A stretch of DNA of 64,000 nt from Thermosipho atlanticus DSM 15807. GTDB taxonomy: Bacteria > Thermotogota > Thermotogae > Thermotogales > Fervidobacteriaceae. This document shows positions 46,562 through 55,508 of the stretch, piece by piece. Position numbers and translations under genes: made by a program. How positions within the stretch are numbered: position 1 is the stretch's first letter; the number at the start of each line of letters is the position of its first letter. Below the pieces are notes generated by a model. The model did no database searches, was not told where the DNA came from, and was given only the letters and a program-made list of their open reading frames with translations. The stretch is taken from assembly GCF_900129985.1 (NCBI RefSeq), contig NZ_FQXN01000002.1, positions 278,298-342,297 on the forward strand, given 5' to 3'.

Positions 46562-47425
46562 TTAAATACTTCTTCTGAATCCTTCACCTAAAACGTATCT
46601 CGATTCGTTTACAATAACGAAGGCATTTGGATCAACTCTTTTAACAAAATGGATTAACTCGTTTAGTTCTCTACGTCTAATTGATACAAAAATAATTTCT
46701 CTGTCTTTACCAGTATATCCACCTTTTCCTTTTAAATATGTAAATCCTCTACCCATGTCTTTTAGAATAAAATTTGCTATCGGTTTGTTGTTATCGGTAA
46801 TTATAGTAACAGTTATTGCTAATTCTAGCCCTTTCATAACGAAATCTATAGTTATACCATTAATTATGATTGCTAATATTGAATACATCCCAACTTTTGG
46901 ATCAAAAGCGACGCCTGCAAGAAAACCTATGGTAAAGTCAATTATAAGTAAACTTGTTCCTATTGGTGTACTAAAATATCTATTGAAAATCTTTGCAATA
47001 ATATCTGTTCCACCAGTCGAAGAATTTTGTGCAAAAGTTATAGCCATCCCAACGGCGGTGAGGATATCGCCGAAAAAGATTGCTAACATTAAATCTCCTG
47101 CAGTATATTTCGGTATTTTAATAATTCTATCAAAAAAATCTATAAAAAAGTTAAGCATAAAGGTGCAATATATTGTTTTGTAGCTAAAGTCAAAACCTAT
47201 TGTCAAAAATGCAATTAAAAAGAGAATGATATTAATGATATACATCCAAATACCCACAGGTAGAGAAAAGATCGAATGTAAAATTATTGCAAGTCCTGAA
47301 GCTCCCCCTGCAGCTATGTTATTGGGAATTAAAAATATGACTAAGCCAAGAGCGGTTAAAACAACACCGAAAGTTGAGAAGATATATTCTTTAATTATTT
47401 CACTTTTAGGAATATTTTTAGTCAT
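46562..47425 (-). CDS. YitT family membrane protein (DUF161/DUF2179)
   Basis: 287 residues. Five to six membrane segments in the first 200 residues, with family motifs NNIAAGGASGLAIIL and NSSTGGTDIIAKI in equivalent positions of two internal repeats. The C-terminal cytoplasmic DUF2179 domain contains GRGFTYLKGKGGYTGKDREI and ends FVIVNESRYVLGEGF. Function of YitT proteins is unknown; transport or signalling is suspected. Lies between miaB and the nicotinamidase-like gene in a tight operon. Confidence 0.9.
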   Translation of the reverse strand: MTKNIPKSEIIKEYIFSTFGVVLTALGLVIFLIPNNIAAGGASGLAIILHSIFSLPVGIWMYIINIILFLIAFLTIGFDFSYKTIYCTFMLNFFIDFFDRIIKIPKYTAGDLMLAIFFGDILTAVGMAITFAQNSSTGGTDIIAKIFNRYFSTPIGTSLLIIDFTIGFLAGVAFDPKVGMYSILAIIINGITIDFVMKGLELAITVTIITDNNKPIANFILKDMGRGFTYLKGKGGYTGKDREIIFVSIRRRELNELIHFVKRVDPNAFVIVNESRYVLGEGFRRSI

Positions 47426-47443
47426 TAAATCCCCCCCTAATAG

Positions 47444-48733
47444 TTAAAAAATTTTTACAATCTCACCATATAATGGTCCAGCAGTGATTTTGTTAACTTT
47501 TACTAAAACTTTTTTACCAATTAATTCTGGAGTAGCATTAAAAGCAATAATTTTATTTCTAATATCTCTTCCAAAAAAGAAACCATTTTTACTTTCAGAT
47601 TCTACAATTACTTCAACTTCCTTTTCCAAATATCTTTCATTTAATTTTCTGTTGATTTCTTTTTGTAAGTTAAGAAGATAAGCCATTCTTCTAGTCTTAA
47701 TGATTCTTGGAATGTTATCTTTAAAATACTTCCATGCTATTGTTCCTTCGCGTGGAGAGTAAATTGCTAAATTAAGACGTTCGAATTCTATTTCTTTAAC
47801 GAGTTTTACAGTTGCCTCAAAATCTTCTTCGGTTTCATCTGGGAAACCAACAATTATGTCACTTGAAATAGATGCATCAGGAACAATTTTTCGAATTTCT
47901 CTAACTAAATCAATATACTCTTCTATTGTATATCTTCTATTCATTTTTTTCAAAATTTTGTTACTTCCATGTTGTACAGGTAAATGAATATTTTTACCTA
48001 TTTTTGAACTGTTAGCTATTTCATTAGCTATTTCAAGTGAAAAATCTGTAGGATATGAAGTTAAAAACCATATCCTCTCGATTTCCTCAATTTTTACAGT
48101 TGCATTTAAGAGTTTAGCTAGTGAAGTATTATCATTAAGGTCTTTACCATAAGCATCAACATTTTGACCAAGATAGGTTATTTCTTTTATTCCAGTTTTA
48201 GTTAAGTTTGAAACTTCTTCTAAAATATCATCCATTTTTCTAGATTTTTCTCTTCCACGAGTGTATGGTACTATACAATAAGTACAAAAACGGTTACACC
48301 CATATATTATAGTAATCCATGCATGGTGTTTTGAGTTTCTCTTTAAAATGTTTTTGTAATCAATTTCATTTAAATAATCATCAAAAAAGGCCACTTTTTT
48401 ATTTTTGAAAATTAATTCAACAGCTTCAGAAATTTTAGGAATTGCTCTTGTGCCGATTACAAAGTTAACACCTCTTCTGAATAAATTTTCTTTTTCTTTT
48501 TCAGCACCACAACCCATGACACCTATTTTTTTACCTTTCTTTTTCAACTCACCAATTGCGCTATAAAATTTTTCTTCAGCTTTTTTTCTTACAACACAAG
48601 TGTTTAGTATAACTAATTCTGCTTCTTCTTCATTGTCAATAACTTCATAGCCTTCGGATTCAAGATAATATTTTGCAACTTCACTGTCGTTTTCATTCAT
48701 TTGACAACCAAATGTCTTAATGTATATTTTCAT
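47444..48733 (-). CDS. miaB: tRNA-2-methylthio-N6-isopentenyladenosine synthase MiaB
   Basis: 429 residues from the ATG at 48733 with AGGGAGGGG before it. UPF0004 domain: [27 protein letters not shown] and MGCGAEKE supply the three cysteines of the auxiliary cluster. Radical SAM motif [17 protein letters not shown] near 153, [16 protein letters not shown], and a C-terminal TRAM domain. It adds a methylthio group to A37 of tRNAs reading U-starting codons. Distinguished from RimO and MtaB by the C-N-x-x-C-T-Y-C-I-V-P pattern. Confidence 0.93.
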   Translation of the reverse strand: MKIYIKTFGCQMNENDSEVAKYYLESEGYEVIDNEEEAELVILNTCVVRKKAEEKFYSAIGELKKKGKKIGVMGCGAEKEKENLFRRGVNFVIGTRAIPKISEAVELIFKNKKVAFFDDYLNEIDYKNILKRNSKHHAWITIIYGCNRFCTYCIVPYTRGREKSRKMDDILEEVSNLTKTGIKEITYLGQNVDAYGKDLNDNTSLAKLLNATVKIEEIERIWFLTSYPTDFSLEIANEIANSSKIGKNIHLPVQHGSNKILKKMNRRYTIEEYIDLVREIRKIVPDASISSDIIVGFPDETEEDFEATVKLVKEIEFERLNLAIYSPREGTIAWKYFKDNIPRIIKTRRMAYLLNLQKEINRKLNERYLEKEVEVIVESESKNGFFFGRDIRNKIIAFNATPELIGKKVLVKVNKITAGPLYGEIVKIF

Positions 48734-48800
48734 TTTTCCCCTCCCTAATAGATTATGCAAATTAATTCTATCATTTTAAAAAATTTTTTCTACAAATACA

Positions 48801-48820
48801 ATTTAACAGAACTGTTAAAT
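48801..48820. promoter_or_regulatory. 20-base palindrome, candidate operator of the acyltransferase gene
   Basis: ATTTAACAG-AA-CTGTTAAAT, a perfect 9-bp inverted repeat with a two-base centre. It lies 34 bases before the acyltransferase start and overlaps where a -35 element would fall relative to TTAAAAT at 48824-48830. No T tract follows, so a terminator is unlikely. Confidence 0.6.
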
Positions 48821-48853
48821 ATGTTAAAATAATTAAAAAAGTGGGGGAGAAAA

Positions 48854-49822
48854 ATGAGAATTCGTGAAATTGACATTTCTAAAGGAATACTAATTTTAAT
48901 AGTTGTACTCTTACATTCTTATATCCCATATTCATTGGTTGTTTATCTTTCGTATCTTTTAGCTGCTTTTATGTTTATTTCAGGTTATCTTTTTAAGGAT
49001 GAGAATTTTTTCATAAAATTAAAAAAGATTTTTTTGAATTTATTGTTTCCATTTTATTTTTTGAGTACAATTGGATACATTATTTATTTCTATATTAATA
49101 AAATTACTCATTACAGTAGCGCTGTTTTTACAACGTTTTTTGAATTCATAATTTTTGGATATGCACCTATGGACATGCCTGTGAATGTTTTGCCTTTGTG
49201 GTATTTGTACATGTTTGCTGTTGCAGAAATAGTGTTTATGATTTTAATAAAACTAAATCTAGTTCATTTTACACCTTTTCTATCTGTTTTCACAACGTTT
49301 TTTTTGCATAATCAAACTCGATTTTTCAAGTTAGAGGTAGCATTTCACGGATTAATTTGGTTTTATTTTGGATATTGGTTTAGAAAAAAAGGTTATAAAT
49401 ATAAATTAAAGAGACCTTTTATCATGTTATTGCTTTCTATTATGATAGTTGTAATAATTGCTAAAATTAATGGTTTCAATGATTGGAGAGATTCCAATTA
49501 TGGAAAGTATCCCTTGTTATCTTATATAGGAGAATTAGCATTTATTATCTTAATTATTTCATTATCTAACCTAATTAAGATTGAGAAATTGAAAAAATTT
49601 ATGGAGTTGTTTGGAAGATATACTATTTTTGTTCTCGGGTATCATTTAGTTCTTTCTGGGTTAATAGCTCTTGTTTTGAAAGACCCTCTTTCGTTTGTAG
49701 AAAAGTACTGGTACATTTATTACGGTTATTCAGTAACTATTTTATATTTATTTTTAAAGTTTGTGCCTAAAAAGGTAATTTATTTCTTATCAGGTCAATT
49801 TTATCTACTGAGGAAAACGTAA
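48854..49822 (+). CDS. Acyltransferase 3 family membrane protein
   Basis: 322 residues, about ten membrane helices. IDISKGILILIVVLLHSYIP at the start holds the acyltransferase-3 histidine (usual R/D-x-x-K/R-G-x-x-x-x-x-V-x-x-H). VLPLWYLYMFAVAEI matches the conserved W-F/Y-L region. It is on the short side and lacks an extra soluble domain. Relatives acetylate or succinylate exported sugars and lipids. Has GGGGGAG and its own control region with a palindrome. Isolated between convergent and divergent units, so no partner reveals its substrate. Confidence 0.83.
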   Translation: MRIREIDISKGILILIVVLLHSYIPYSLVVYLSYLLAAFMFISGYLFKDENFFIKLKKIFLNLLFPFYFLSTIGYIIYFYINKITHYSSAVFTTFFEFIIFGYAPMDMPVNVLPLWYLYMFAVAEIVFMILIKLNLVHFTPFLSVFTTFFLHNQTRFFKLEVAFHGLIWFYFGYWFRKKGYKYKLKRPFIMLLLSIMIVVIIAKINGFNDWRDSNYGKYPLLSYIGELAFIILIISLSNLIKIEKLKKFMELFGRYTIFVLGYHLVLSGLIALVLKDPLSFVEKYWYIYYGYSVTILYLFLKFVPKKVIYFLSGQFYLLRKT

Positions 49823-49833
49823 TAGTTAAAAAC

Positions 49834-49859
49834 TTCAGAGTCCCGTACGGGACTCTGAA
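49834..49859. terminator. Bidirectional terminator, acyltransferase and uraA
   Basis: Perfect palindrome TTCAGAGTCCC-GTAC-GGGACTCTGAA starting one base from the uraA stop. GTTTTT follows on the minus strand and TTAGTTTTT on the plus strand. Confidence 0.82.
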
Positions 49860-51071
49860 TTAGTTTTTATCGGGGATTAACAGGTTTGAGATAACACCTA
49901 CAATTGCTGCTAAAGCTAAACCTTTAAATTCAACTGTTCCAATCTTAATGTTTGCTCCGCCTATACCAATAGTTAGTATAAGTGATGCTACTATTAAATT
50001 TTTTGCTTTTGAAAAATTGACTTTTTCATTAACAATTGTTCTTATACCAACAGAGGCGATCATTCCAAATAATATTAAGCTTACTCCGCCAATAACTGGT
50101 TTAGGAATTGTTTGAAGAACACTTCCGAATTTGGAGAAAAACGACATCAAAATTGCAAAAATTGCCGCAAGTCTCAAAATTGATGGATCGTATATTCTTG
50201 TTAAAGCCAATACACCGGTATTTTCACTATATGTAGTATTTGCGGGGCCACCTAAAAATCCTGCAATTATTGTTGCAAGACCATCGCCAACTAAAGTTCT
50301 ATGGAGTCCAGGGTTTTCTATGAAATTTTTATTGACAACAGCTCCATTTGTAGTTATATCACCTATATGTTCCATGAAAGTTGCAATTGCTACCGGAGCA
50401 ATAATGATAATAGATGATAGATTAAATTTTGGGAACAAAAAATTAGGTAAAGAGATTAATGAGCTGTGATATATAGGCTCAAAGTTCACAGTTCCGGTTA
50501 AAATTGATGCAATGTAACCCACAGTTACTCCTATTAATATGGGAATAAGGGTGAAAAATCCTTTGAAAACTGTTGAAGCTAAGATAATTGAAATGATAAC
50601 TATAATGGCGATTCCCCAATTTTTGGAAGCCATATTAATGGCTACTGGGCTAAGGCTTAAACCTATTACTATAATCATGGGTCCTGTCACTACGGGTGGA
50701 AAAAGTTTTTTGATTCTTTGAATTCCTATGATTTTCACTAACAATGAAAATAAAAGGTAAACCACCCCTGCTGCAACTATTCCACCAGTTGCATATTGTA
50801 AATTCCCAGTTTGTTCTTTTACCAACAGTATTGGGCTAATAAAAGCAAAACTGGAACCTAAAAAAACTGGAACTATTTTTTTTGTAACTTGGTGGAAAAT
50901 TAATGTTCCAAAACCAGCTGTAAAGAGGGCAACTAAAGGATCAAGACCAGTTAGAAGAGGTACAAGGATGGTGGCACCAAACATAGCTACAAAATGTTGA
51001 ATGGAAAGGACTACTTTTCTCCAGCCATTTACGCTGTAGTAATTTCCCAGCGTTTCTTCAAATTGAATCAT
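49860..51071 (-). CDS. uraA: Uracil/xanthine permease
   Basis: 403 residues from the ATG at 51071, six bases after AGGAGG. NCS2 family: QHFVAMFGATILVPLLTGLD at the N-terminus (helix 1 with the conserved Q-H). FMEHIGDITTNGAVV near 240 has the catalytic glutamate motif, and GGPANTTYSENTGVLALTR near 285 is the QNxGxxxxT-like segment. Fourteen membrane segments fit the UraA fold. It imports uracil with protons. A hairpin matching the PyrR-binding consensus sits against the ribosome site, so translation is probably repressed when UMP is high. Confidence 0.9.
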   Translation of the reverse strand: MIQFEETLGNYYSVNGWRKVVLSIQHFVAMFGATILVPLLTGLDPLVALFTAGFGTLIFHQVTKKIVPVFLGSSFAFISPILLVKEQTGNLQYATGGIVAAGVVYLLFSLLVKIIGIQRIKKLFPPVVTGPMIIVIGLSLSPVAINMASKNWGIAIIVIISIILASTVFKGFFTLIPILIGVTVGYIASILTGTVNFEPIYHSSLISLPNFLFPKFNLSSIIIIAPVAIATFMEHIGDITTNGAVVNKNFIENPGLHRTLVGDGLATIIAGFLGGPANTTYSENTGVLALTRIYDPSILRLAAIFAILMSFFSKFGSVLQTIPKPVIGGVSLILFGMIASVGIRTIVNEKVNFSKAKNLIVASLILTIGIGGANIKIGTVEFKGLALAAIVGVISNLLIPDKN

Positions 51072-51084
51072 ACTATTCCTCCTT

Positions 51085-51105
51085 TCTGGCCTCACTGGAC
51101 CAAAT
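51085..51105 (-). promoter_or_regulatory. PyrR-binding-loop-like RNA hairpin over the uraA ribosome site
   Basis: On the minus strand the core GGTCCAGTGAGGCC (51101-51088) fits the PyrR consensus ARUCCNGNGAGGYU except at its first and last bases. Those two changes are compensating (A-U becomes G-C). The stem extends outward with TTTGG pairing to CCAGA, ending one base before the AGGAGG. No terminator stem follows, so a translational block is more likely than attenuation. Confidence 0.72.
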
Positions 51106-51123
51106 TAAAGGTGCTCTTCGAAG

Positions 51124-51152
51124 TGTATAACACAGAAAAGTTATTTTGTCAA
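51124..51152 (-). promoter_or_regulatory. uraA promoter
   Basis: Minus strand TTGACA (51152-51147), 17-base spacer, TATACA (51129-51124) with TGT before it. The leader would be about 45 bases and include the hairpin. Confidence 0.82.
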
Positions 51153-51192
51153 CGATTTGTAATATTAAATAATTTTTGATGTTGTTTAACTC

Positions 51193-51222
51193 TTGTTTTA
51201 AAATATACTTTTTTGGTATAAT
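51193..51222 (+). promoter_or_regulatory. Promoter of the ferritin-like gene
   Basis: TTGTTT (51193-51198), 18-base spacer, TATAAT (51217-51222) with TGG before it (extended -10). Confidence 0.7.
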
Positions 51223-51263
51223 ATATTACGTTATGCGAAAAATATAACAAAAGAGGTGAAGAT

Positions 51264-51701
51264 ATGAAATCTATAAATATAGTAAATATGGCTATTAACG
51301 TAGAAAAACAAGGTGAATTTTTTTACAAAGAACTTGCAAAAGTTGTTAACAAAAAATTTACTGATACTTTGTTGGAACTTGCTGAACAGGAAAAACAGCA
51401 CGCTGAGGTGTTTATCAAACTTGCTGATACAAAAGAGTGGGATGAAATAGATTCTTACATTTCTTCGTATGCAAGTGTCTATATAATTCCTGATCTTGAA
51501 AGGATTGTTGAATCATTTGATAAGAGGAATTTAAATTCAATCTTCGAACTAGCAATTGAAATTGAAAAGGATTCAATAATTTTATATTATGAATTAAAAG
51601 AACAGGTAAATGATAATGACATAAAGAATTTAATCAAAAAAATCATCGAACAAGAAAAGTCCCACATTAAAAAAATTATTGAAATGAAAAATAATTTTTA
51701 A
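51264..51701 (+). CDS. Ferritin-like (rubrerythrin-family) diiron protein
   Basis: 145 residues, all helical. Two E-x-x-H-type iron motifs: EKQGEFFYKEL with LAEQEKQHAEVF in the first pair, EIEKDSIILYYELKE with IIEQEKSHIKKI in the second. This is the four-helix diiron core of rubrerythrin without the C-terminal rubredoxin domain. Likely roles are peroxide removal or iron handling in an anaerobe. Its last 26 bases overlap the convergent rrf2 gene, so expression of the two may interfere. Confidence 0.87.
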   Translation: MKSINIVNMAINVEKQGEFFYKELAKVVNKKFTDTLLELAEQEKQHAEVFIKLADTKEWDEIDSYISSYASVYIIPDLERIVESFDKRNLNSIFELAIEIEKDSIILYYELKEQVNDNDIKNLIKKIIEQEKSHIKKIIEMKNNF

Positions 51702-52095
51702 AATTACCATCTATTATGTCTTTTAAAGAGGTTGAGGAAAGTAATTTAAAAACTTCTTTATTTAACCATTTCCAGAACTTTCTAGCTTTGCAAAAATTGT
51801 GATTTGGACAATCTTTTGGACAACTAACAATTTCTATGTTACTTTTAAAGGTCCTAGTTATGTCTATTAAATATATTTCATGTGGGTCTTTTACAAGAGT
51901 ATAACCACCATTTTTTCCTCGAATAGTTTTCACTAAATTGGCTTCTTTCAAATAAAAAAGAAGTTTCATAGCATATTTCCGAGAAATGTTTTCAAGTTCA
52001 GAAATTGCTTTTGAATTTATTGGTTTTTCTTCGAGAGAGAGCCTAATTAAAATTCTTACTGAGTATCTAATGTCTTTTTGGCATTTTCCAAACAC
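51676..52095 (-). CDS. Rrf2-family Fe-S-type transcriptional regulator
   Basis: 139 residues, GTG start seven bases after GAGG. Winged helix: ISELENISRKYAMKLLFYLKEANLVKT, then IRGKNGGYTLVKDPHEIYL with the Rrf2 wing. Three cysteines, Cys92, Cys96 and Cys102 (SCPKDCPNHNFC), match the IscR/NsrR cluster-binding arrangement. So it probably senses Fe-S status, oxygen or nitric oxide. It lies antisense between the ferritin-like gene and menA, overlapping the first by 26 bases and starting 26 bases from the second. Its targets are likely these neighbours. Confidence 0.86.
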   Translation of the reverse strand: MFGKCQKDIRYSVRILIRLSLEEKPINSKAISELENISRKYAMKLLFYLKEANLVKTIRGKNGGYTLVKDPHEIYLIDITRTFKSNIEIVSCPKDCPNHNFCKARKFWKWLNKEVFKLLSSTSLKDIIDGNFKNYFSFQ

Positions 52096-52121
52096 ATTTT
52101 CACCTCAAGGGAGGATTGGGA

Positions 52122-52994
52122 ATGAAAAAAATATTAATTGCAGTCAGACCATTTTCTTTTATTGCATCTTTTTTACCTGTAACTGCTGGTGCCTTATTGG
52201 CTGGAAAGTTCAATTTTTCACTTTATATTATATCACTTTTTTCAGCTATTTTGATTCAGGCAGGGGTGAATACTACTAACGATTATTTTGATTATATGAA
52301 AGGAGTAGATGACAAAGAATCGCTGGGCTCCAGTGGTCTACTTATCCATGGAAAAGCAACCCCTCAGGAAATAATAAGTATAAGTATTGTATGTTATATT
52401 TTAGCGGTAGTTTTAGGATTATATCTTGTTAAAAAGGTAGGCTCAGGGTTAATATGGTACGGTGTTATAGGAATTATTTTTGGCTATTTTTATACTGGCA
52501 AGCCTTTGCAATTGAAATATAAAGCTTTTGGAATGTTCCAAGTATTCATACTTATGGGTCCGTTAATGGTTTTAGGTTCTTATTATGTTCAAACACAAAA
52601 ATTTTCGTATAAAGCTTTATTGCTTTCTATTCCAATTGGGATTTTTACTGATTTAATATTGCATGCCAACGATATTAGAGATTCTCAATATGATAAAAAA
52701 GCTGGTATAAAAACTTTAGCTATTTTAATAGGGGATAAAAATGCAACATATTTGTATATTTTTCTTACGATTATTGCTTACTTTTTCTTAACTATCCTGT
52801 ATTTTTTGAAAGTATTTACTCCTTTTATATTTTTAAGTGTTGCAGTTTTGCCAATATATTTTAAGGTTTATAAACTAATCAAAGAAAAAAGTGAAAAGAA
52901 AAAAGCTCCTCATGAGGTAGCAAATGTTGATAAAATGACAGCTTTGGCACAAATCATTATTACAGGGATTGTTGTAATTTCCATGATGAGGTGA
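52122..52994 (+). CDS. menA: UbiA-family prenyltransferase (MenA-like)
   Basis: 290 residues from the ATG at 52122 (GGGAGG before it). RPFSFIASFLPVTAGALLAG at the start and NTTNDYFDYMKGVDDKES near 52 give the first aspartate-rich site (N-D-x-x-D). HANDIRDSQYDKKAGIKTLA near 183 is the second. Eight to nine membrane helices. The layout matches 1,4-dihydroxy-2-naphthoate prenyltransferase, which attaches a polyprenyl chain to make demethylmenaquinone. A polyprenyl synthase and Fix/Etf genes follow in the same operon, supporting a quinone role. Thermotogales are not generally credited with a full menaquinone pathway, so the aromatic substrate is open. Confidence 0.82.
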   Translation: MKKILIAVRPFSFIASFLPVTAGALLAGKFNFSLYIISLFSAILIQAGVNTTNDYFDYMKGVDDKESLGSSGLLIHGKATPQEIISISIVCYILAVVLGLYLVKKVGSGLIWYGVIGIIFGYFYTGKPLQLKYKAFGMFQVFILMGPLMVLGSYYVQTQKFSYKALLLSIPIGIFTDLILHANDIRDSQYDKKAGIKTLAILIGDKNATYLYIFLTIIAYFFLTILYFLKVFTPFIFLSVAVLPIYFKVYKLIKEKSEKKKAPHEVANVDKMTALAQIIITGIVVISMMR

Positions 52995-53000
52995 TTTAAA

Positions 53001-53618
53001 GTGGAAACAGTTAGAAAAATAAAATACGAAAGTTTTGTGATCATGCTTGTATTTTTGTTTATTGGTTTTTATTTCGCATTTCAAGTTGATATATTTGATT
53101 TTTGGATTCGTATGACATCGATGACTTTTATTTTAGGTATTTTCGCTATTATGTTAAATGGCAAAGCTAATATTGTTCCCAACAGATTAGAACTCCCTAT
53201 CATTTTGATAGTGAGTGTTTTGAGCTATGTTCTGTTTTTATTTTTCGATTTAATATCTTTTTTTGTTCCGCTATTTAAAGAACATATTGTTTTGGTTTAT
53301 AACCTTGCGAACGAGCAAAATATCTTGGTAATTATTTTTTGTTTGATAATAATATCTTTTTTTGAAGAGATAATTTGGAGAGGTTTTATTACAGAATTTT
53401 TACTACAGAATATGGATATTGCACCTGCATTAATTATTTCTTCAATATTGTACTCTGTTGTTCACATTTTTACGGGAAATGTTGCTCTTATGGCTGGGGC
53501 ATTTTTCTTAGGGTTAATTATGGGATTTATTTATATATTTACAGGAAAGGTAAGCACTACCGCTTTTATACATGCGATTTGGGGTATATTAATTTTTGTT
53601 ATTTTCCCGCTAAATTAA
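53001..53618 (+). CDS. CPBP family intramembrane metalloprotease
   Basis: 205 residues, GTG start with GAGGTGA before it. Six to seven membrane segments. ISFFEEIIWRGFITEF has the catalytic E-E-x-x-x-R motif near 121, SVVHIFTG the second (H), AFIHAIWG the third (H). CPBP (Abi/CAAX-type) proteases cleave substrates in the membrane; bacterial roles are mostly unknown. Lies between menA and etfB, six and thirteen bases away, so it is expressed with the quinone module. Confidence 0.87.
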   Translation: METVRKIKYESFVIMLVFLFIGFYFAFQVDIFDFWIRMTSMTFILGIFAIMLNGKANIVPNRLELPIILIVSVLSYVLFLFFDLISFFVPLFKEHIVLVYNLANEQNILVIIFCLIIISFFEEIIWRGFITEFLLQNMDIAPALIISSILYSVVHIFTGNVALMAGAFFLGLIMGFIYIFTGKVSTTAFIHAIWGILIFVIFPLN

Positions 53619-53631
53619 GGAGGGATCCGCT

Positions 53632-54483
53632 ATGAATGTAATTGTTTGTATTAAGCAAGTTCCAGATACAACAAATGTCAGAATTGATAGAAAAACAAAT
53701 AACTTAGTTAGAGAAGGTGTTCCCTCGATTATAAATCCTGATGATCAAAGGGCTTTAGAATTAGGAGCACAATTGAAAGAGAATTTTGGAGCGAAAGTAT
53801 TTGTTGTAACCATGGGACCACCTCAGGCAAAAGAAGCATTAAAGGATGCTATTTCCTTTGGACTTGATGAAGCATTTTTGTTAAGTGATAGAGCTTTTGC
53901 GGGGGCAGATACGTTAGCTACTACATATACTATTTTTGGAGGATTGAAAAAACTAGAAAAACAAATAGGTCAAATTGATCTTCTTTTGTTTGGTAAACAA
54001 GCGGTTGATGGAGATACAGGACAAGTAGGCCCTGGAATAGCAACAAGATATGGCTATCCATTAGGAGCTTATGTAGTTAGAATTGAAAAAATTGATTTTG
54101 AAAATAAAGAGTTAGTAGTCGTAAGAAGACTTGATAGAGGCTACGAAAAAATAAAGATTAAAATGCCTGCTGTTCTAACAGTGACAGATGAATTAAACGA
54201 ACCGCGCTATGCAGATTTACCAAATCTAATTAGGGCAATTAAATATGAACCAACTACTTGGACATTGAAAGAGTTAGAACTTGATCCAAAGAAATGTGGT
54301 TTTTTTGGTTCACCTACTAGAGTTATAAACACAAACATTCCACCTGCTAGAAAAGGTGGAGATATTATATCTAAGAATGAAGAACCTGAAAAAGCTGTTG
54401 AGAAGTTTTTAGAGGTATTGCTAAAGAAAGAATCTATTAGACTTATAGATTCATTGAAATCTCTTTTGGAAGGTGATAACTGA
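53632..54483 (+). CDS. etfB: Electron transfer flavoprotein beta subunit (FixA/EtfB)
   Basis: 283 residues behind TTAAGGAGG. VIVCIKQVPDTTNVRID at the start, LFGKQAVDGDTGQVGPGIA near 121 (electron-transfer FAD/AMP region), and LTVTDELNEPRYADLPNLIRA, which is the recognition loop. Longer than mitochondrial EtfB and typical of bifurcating Etf of the Fix type. In the T. maritima Fix/EtfABCX complex this subunit carries the bifurcating FAD with EtfA and binds NADH. Overlaps etfA by one base. Confidence 0.93.
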   Translation: MNVIVCIKQVPDTTNVRIDRKTNNLVREGVPSIINPDDQRALELGAQLKENFGAKVFVVTMGPPQAKEALKDAISFGLDEAFLLSDRAFAGADTLATTYTIFGGLKKLEKQIGQIDLLLFGKQAVDGDTGQVGPGIATRYGYPLGAYVVRIEKIDFENKELVVVRRLDRGYEKIKIKMPAVLTVTDELNEPRYADLPNLIRAIKYEPTTWTLKELELDPKKCGFFGSPTRVINTNIPPARKGGDIISKNEEPEKAVEKFLEVLLKKESIRLIDSLKSLLEGDN

Positions 54484-55508
54484 TGGAAAAAAAGATAATT
54501 TTTGTATTAGTTGAACATCATGACAAAAAAGTTCATCCGGTTTCGTGGGAATTGATTGGTAAAGCGAGGGAATTAGCTGCGAAACTTGACAACTCAGAGG
54601 TGTGGGGAATTGTATTGGGTGATGAATTAGAAAATATATGTAATGAGGCTATAAAAAGAGGTGCAGACAAAGTTATTTACGTTAAAAATAGCAGATTTAA
54701 TCGTTATATAAATTACGAATATCAAACTGCAATAGTAAACGTAGTAAAAAAATATAATCCGGAAATATTTTTGATTGGAGCAACGTTGGAGGGAAGAGAA
54801 CTCGCGGGCATGGTAGCCACAAAGTTAGAAACAGGACTTACAGCGGATTGTACAGGTTTAGATATAGTTAGTGATAATAGAACTGGGAAGAAAATACTTG
54901 CAATGACAAGACCGACTTTTGGTGGCAATTTGATGGCAACAATTACATGTCCTCAACATAGGCCACAAATGGCAACAGTTAGACCAGGTGTCATGAAAAG
55001 TTTACCAATAGATCCTAAAAGAAAAGGTGAAATAATTGTTGAAAACATTGAATTAAAAGATCTAAAGAAATTAATTGAATTTCTTGAAACGATTCCTGTT
55101 AAAACTGAATCTAATTTACAATATGCACCAGTAATAGTTTCTGGTGGTAAAGGTGTTGGAGGGCCTGACGGTTTTAAAAAACTTAAAGAACTTGCTAATT
55201 TACTTGGTGGTGAGATTGGGGCATCAAGAGCAGCAGTAAAAGCTGGTTGGATATCCGATGAATATCAAGTAGGTCAAACTGGTAAAACTGTGAGGCCTAT
55301 TTTATATATTGCTTGTGGAATTTCGGGAGCAATACAACATATTGTTGGGATTAAGGAATCGGAAATAATTGTTGCAATAAACAAAGATGAAAATGCCCCT
55401 ATTTTTGATATTGCTGATATTGGAATTGTTGGGGATTTACATAAGGTTATCCCTGCCCTCATTGATAAGTTAAAGCAGCTGCTAGCCAAAAGTGAGGTGA
55501 AAAAATGA
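54483..55508 (+). CDS. etfA: Electron transfer flavoprotein alpha subunit (FixB/EtfA)
   Basis: 341 residues. The C-terminal FAD domain is clear: VSGGKGVGGPDGF near 219, GASRAAVKAGWISDEYQVGQ, and ACGISGAIQHIVGIKESE followed by AINKDENAPIFDIADIGIVG. The N-terminal domain has FLIGATLEGRELAGMVATKL near 96. Works with EtfB as the flavin pair that splits NADH electrons between ferredoxin and a quinone pathway. Overlaps fixC by four bases. Confidence 0.93.
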   Translation: MEKKIIFVLVEHHDKKVHPVSWELIGKARELAAKLDNSEVWGIVLGDELENICNEAIKRGADKVIYVKNSRFNRYINYEYQTAIVNVVKKYNPEIFLIGATLEGRELAGMVATKLETGLTADCTGLDIVSDNRTGKKILAMTRPTFGGNLMATITCPQHRPQMATVRPGVMKSLPIDPKRKGEIIVENIELKDLKKLIEFLETIPVKTESNLQYAPVIVSGGKGVGGPDGFKKLKELANLLGGEIGASRAAVKAGWISDEYQVGQTGKTVRPILYIACGISGAIQHIVGIKESEIIVAINKDENAPIFDIADIGIVGDLHKVIPALIDKLKQLLAKSEVKK

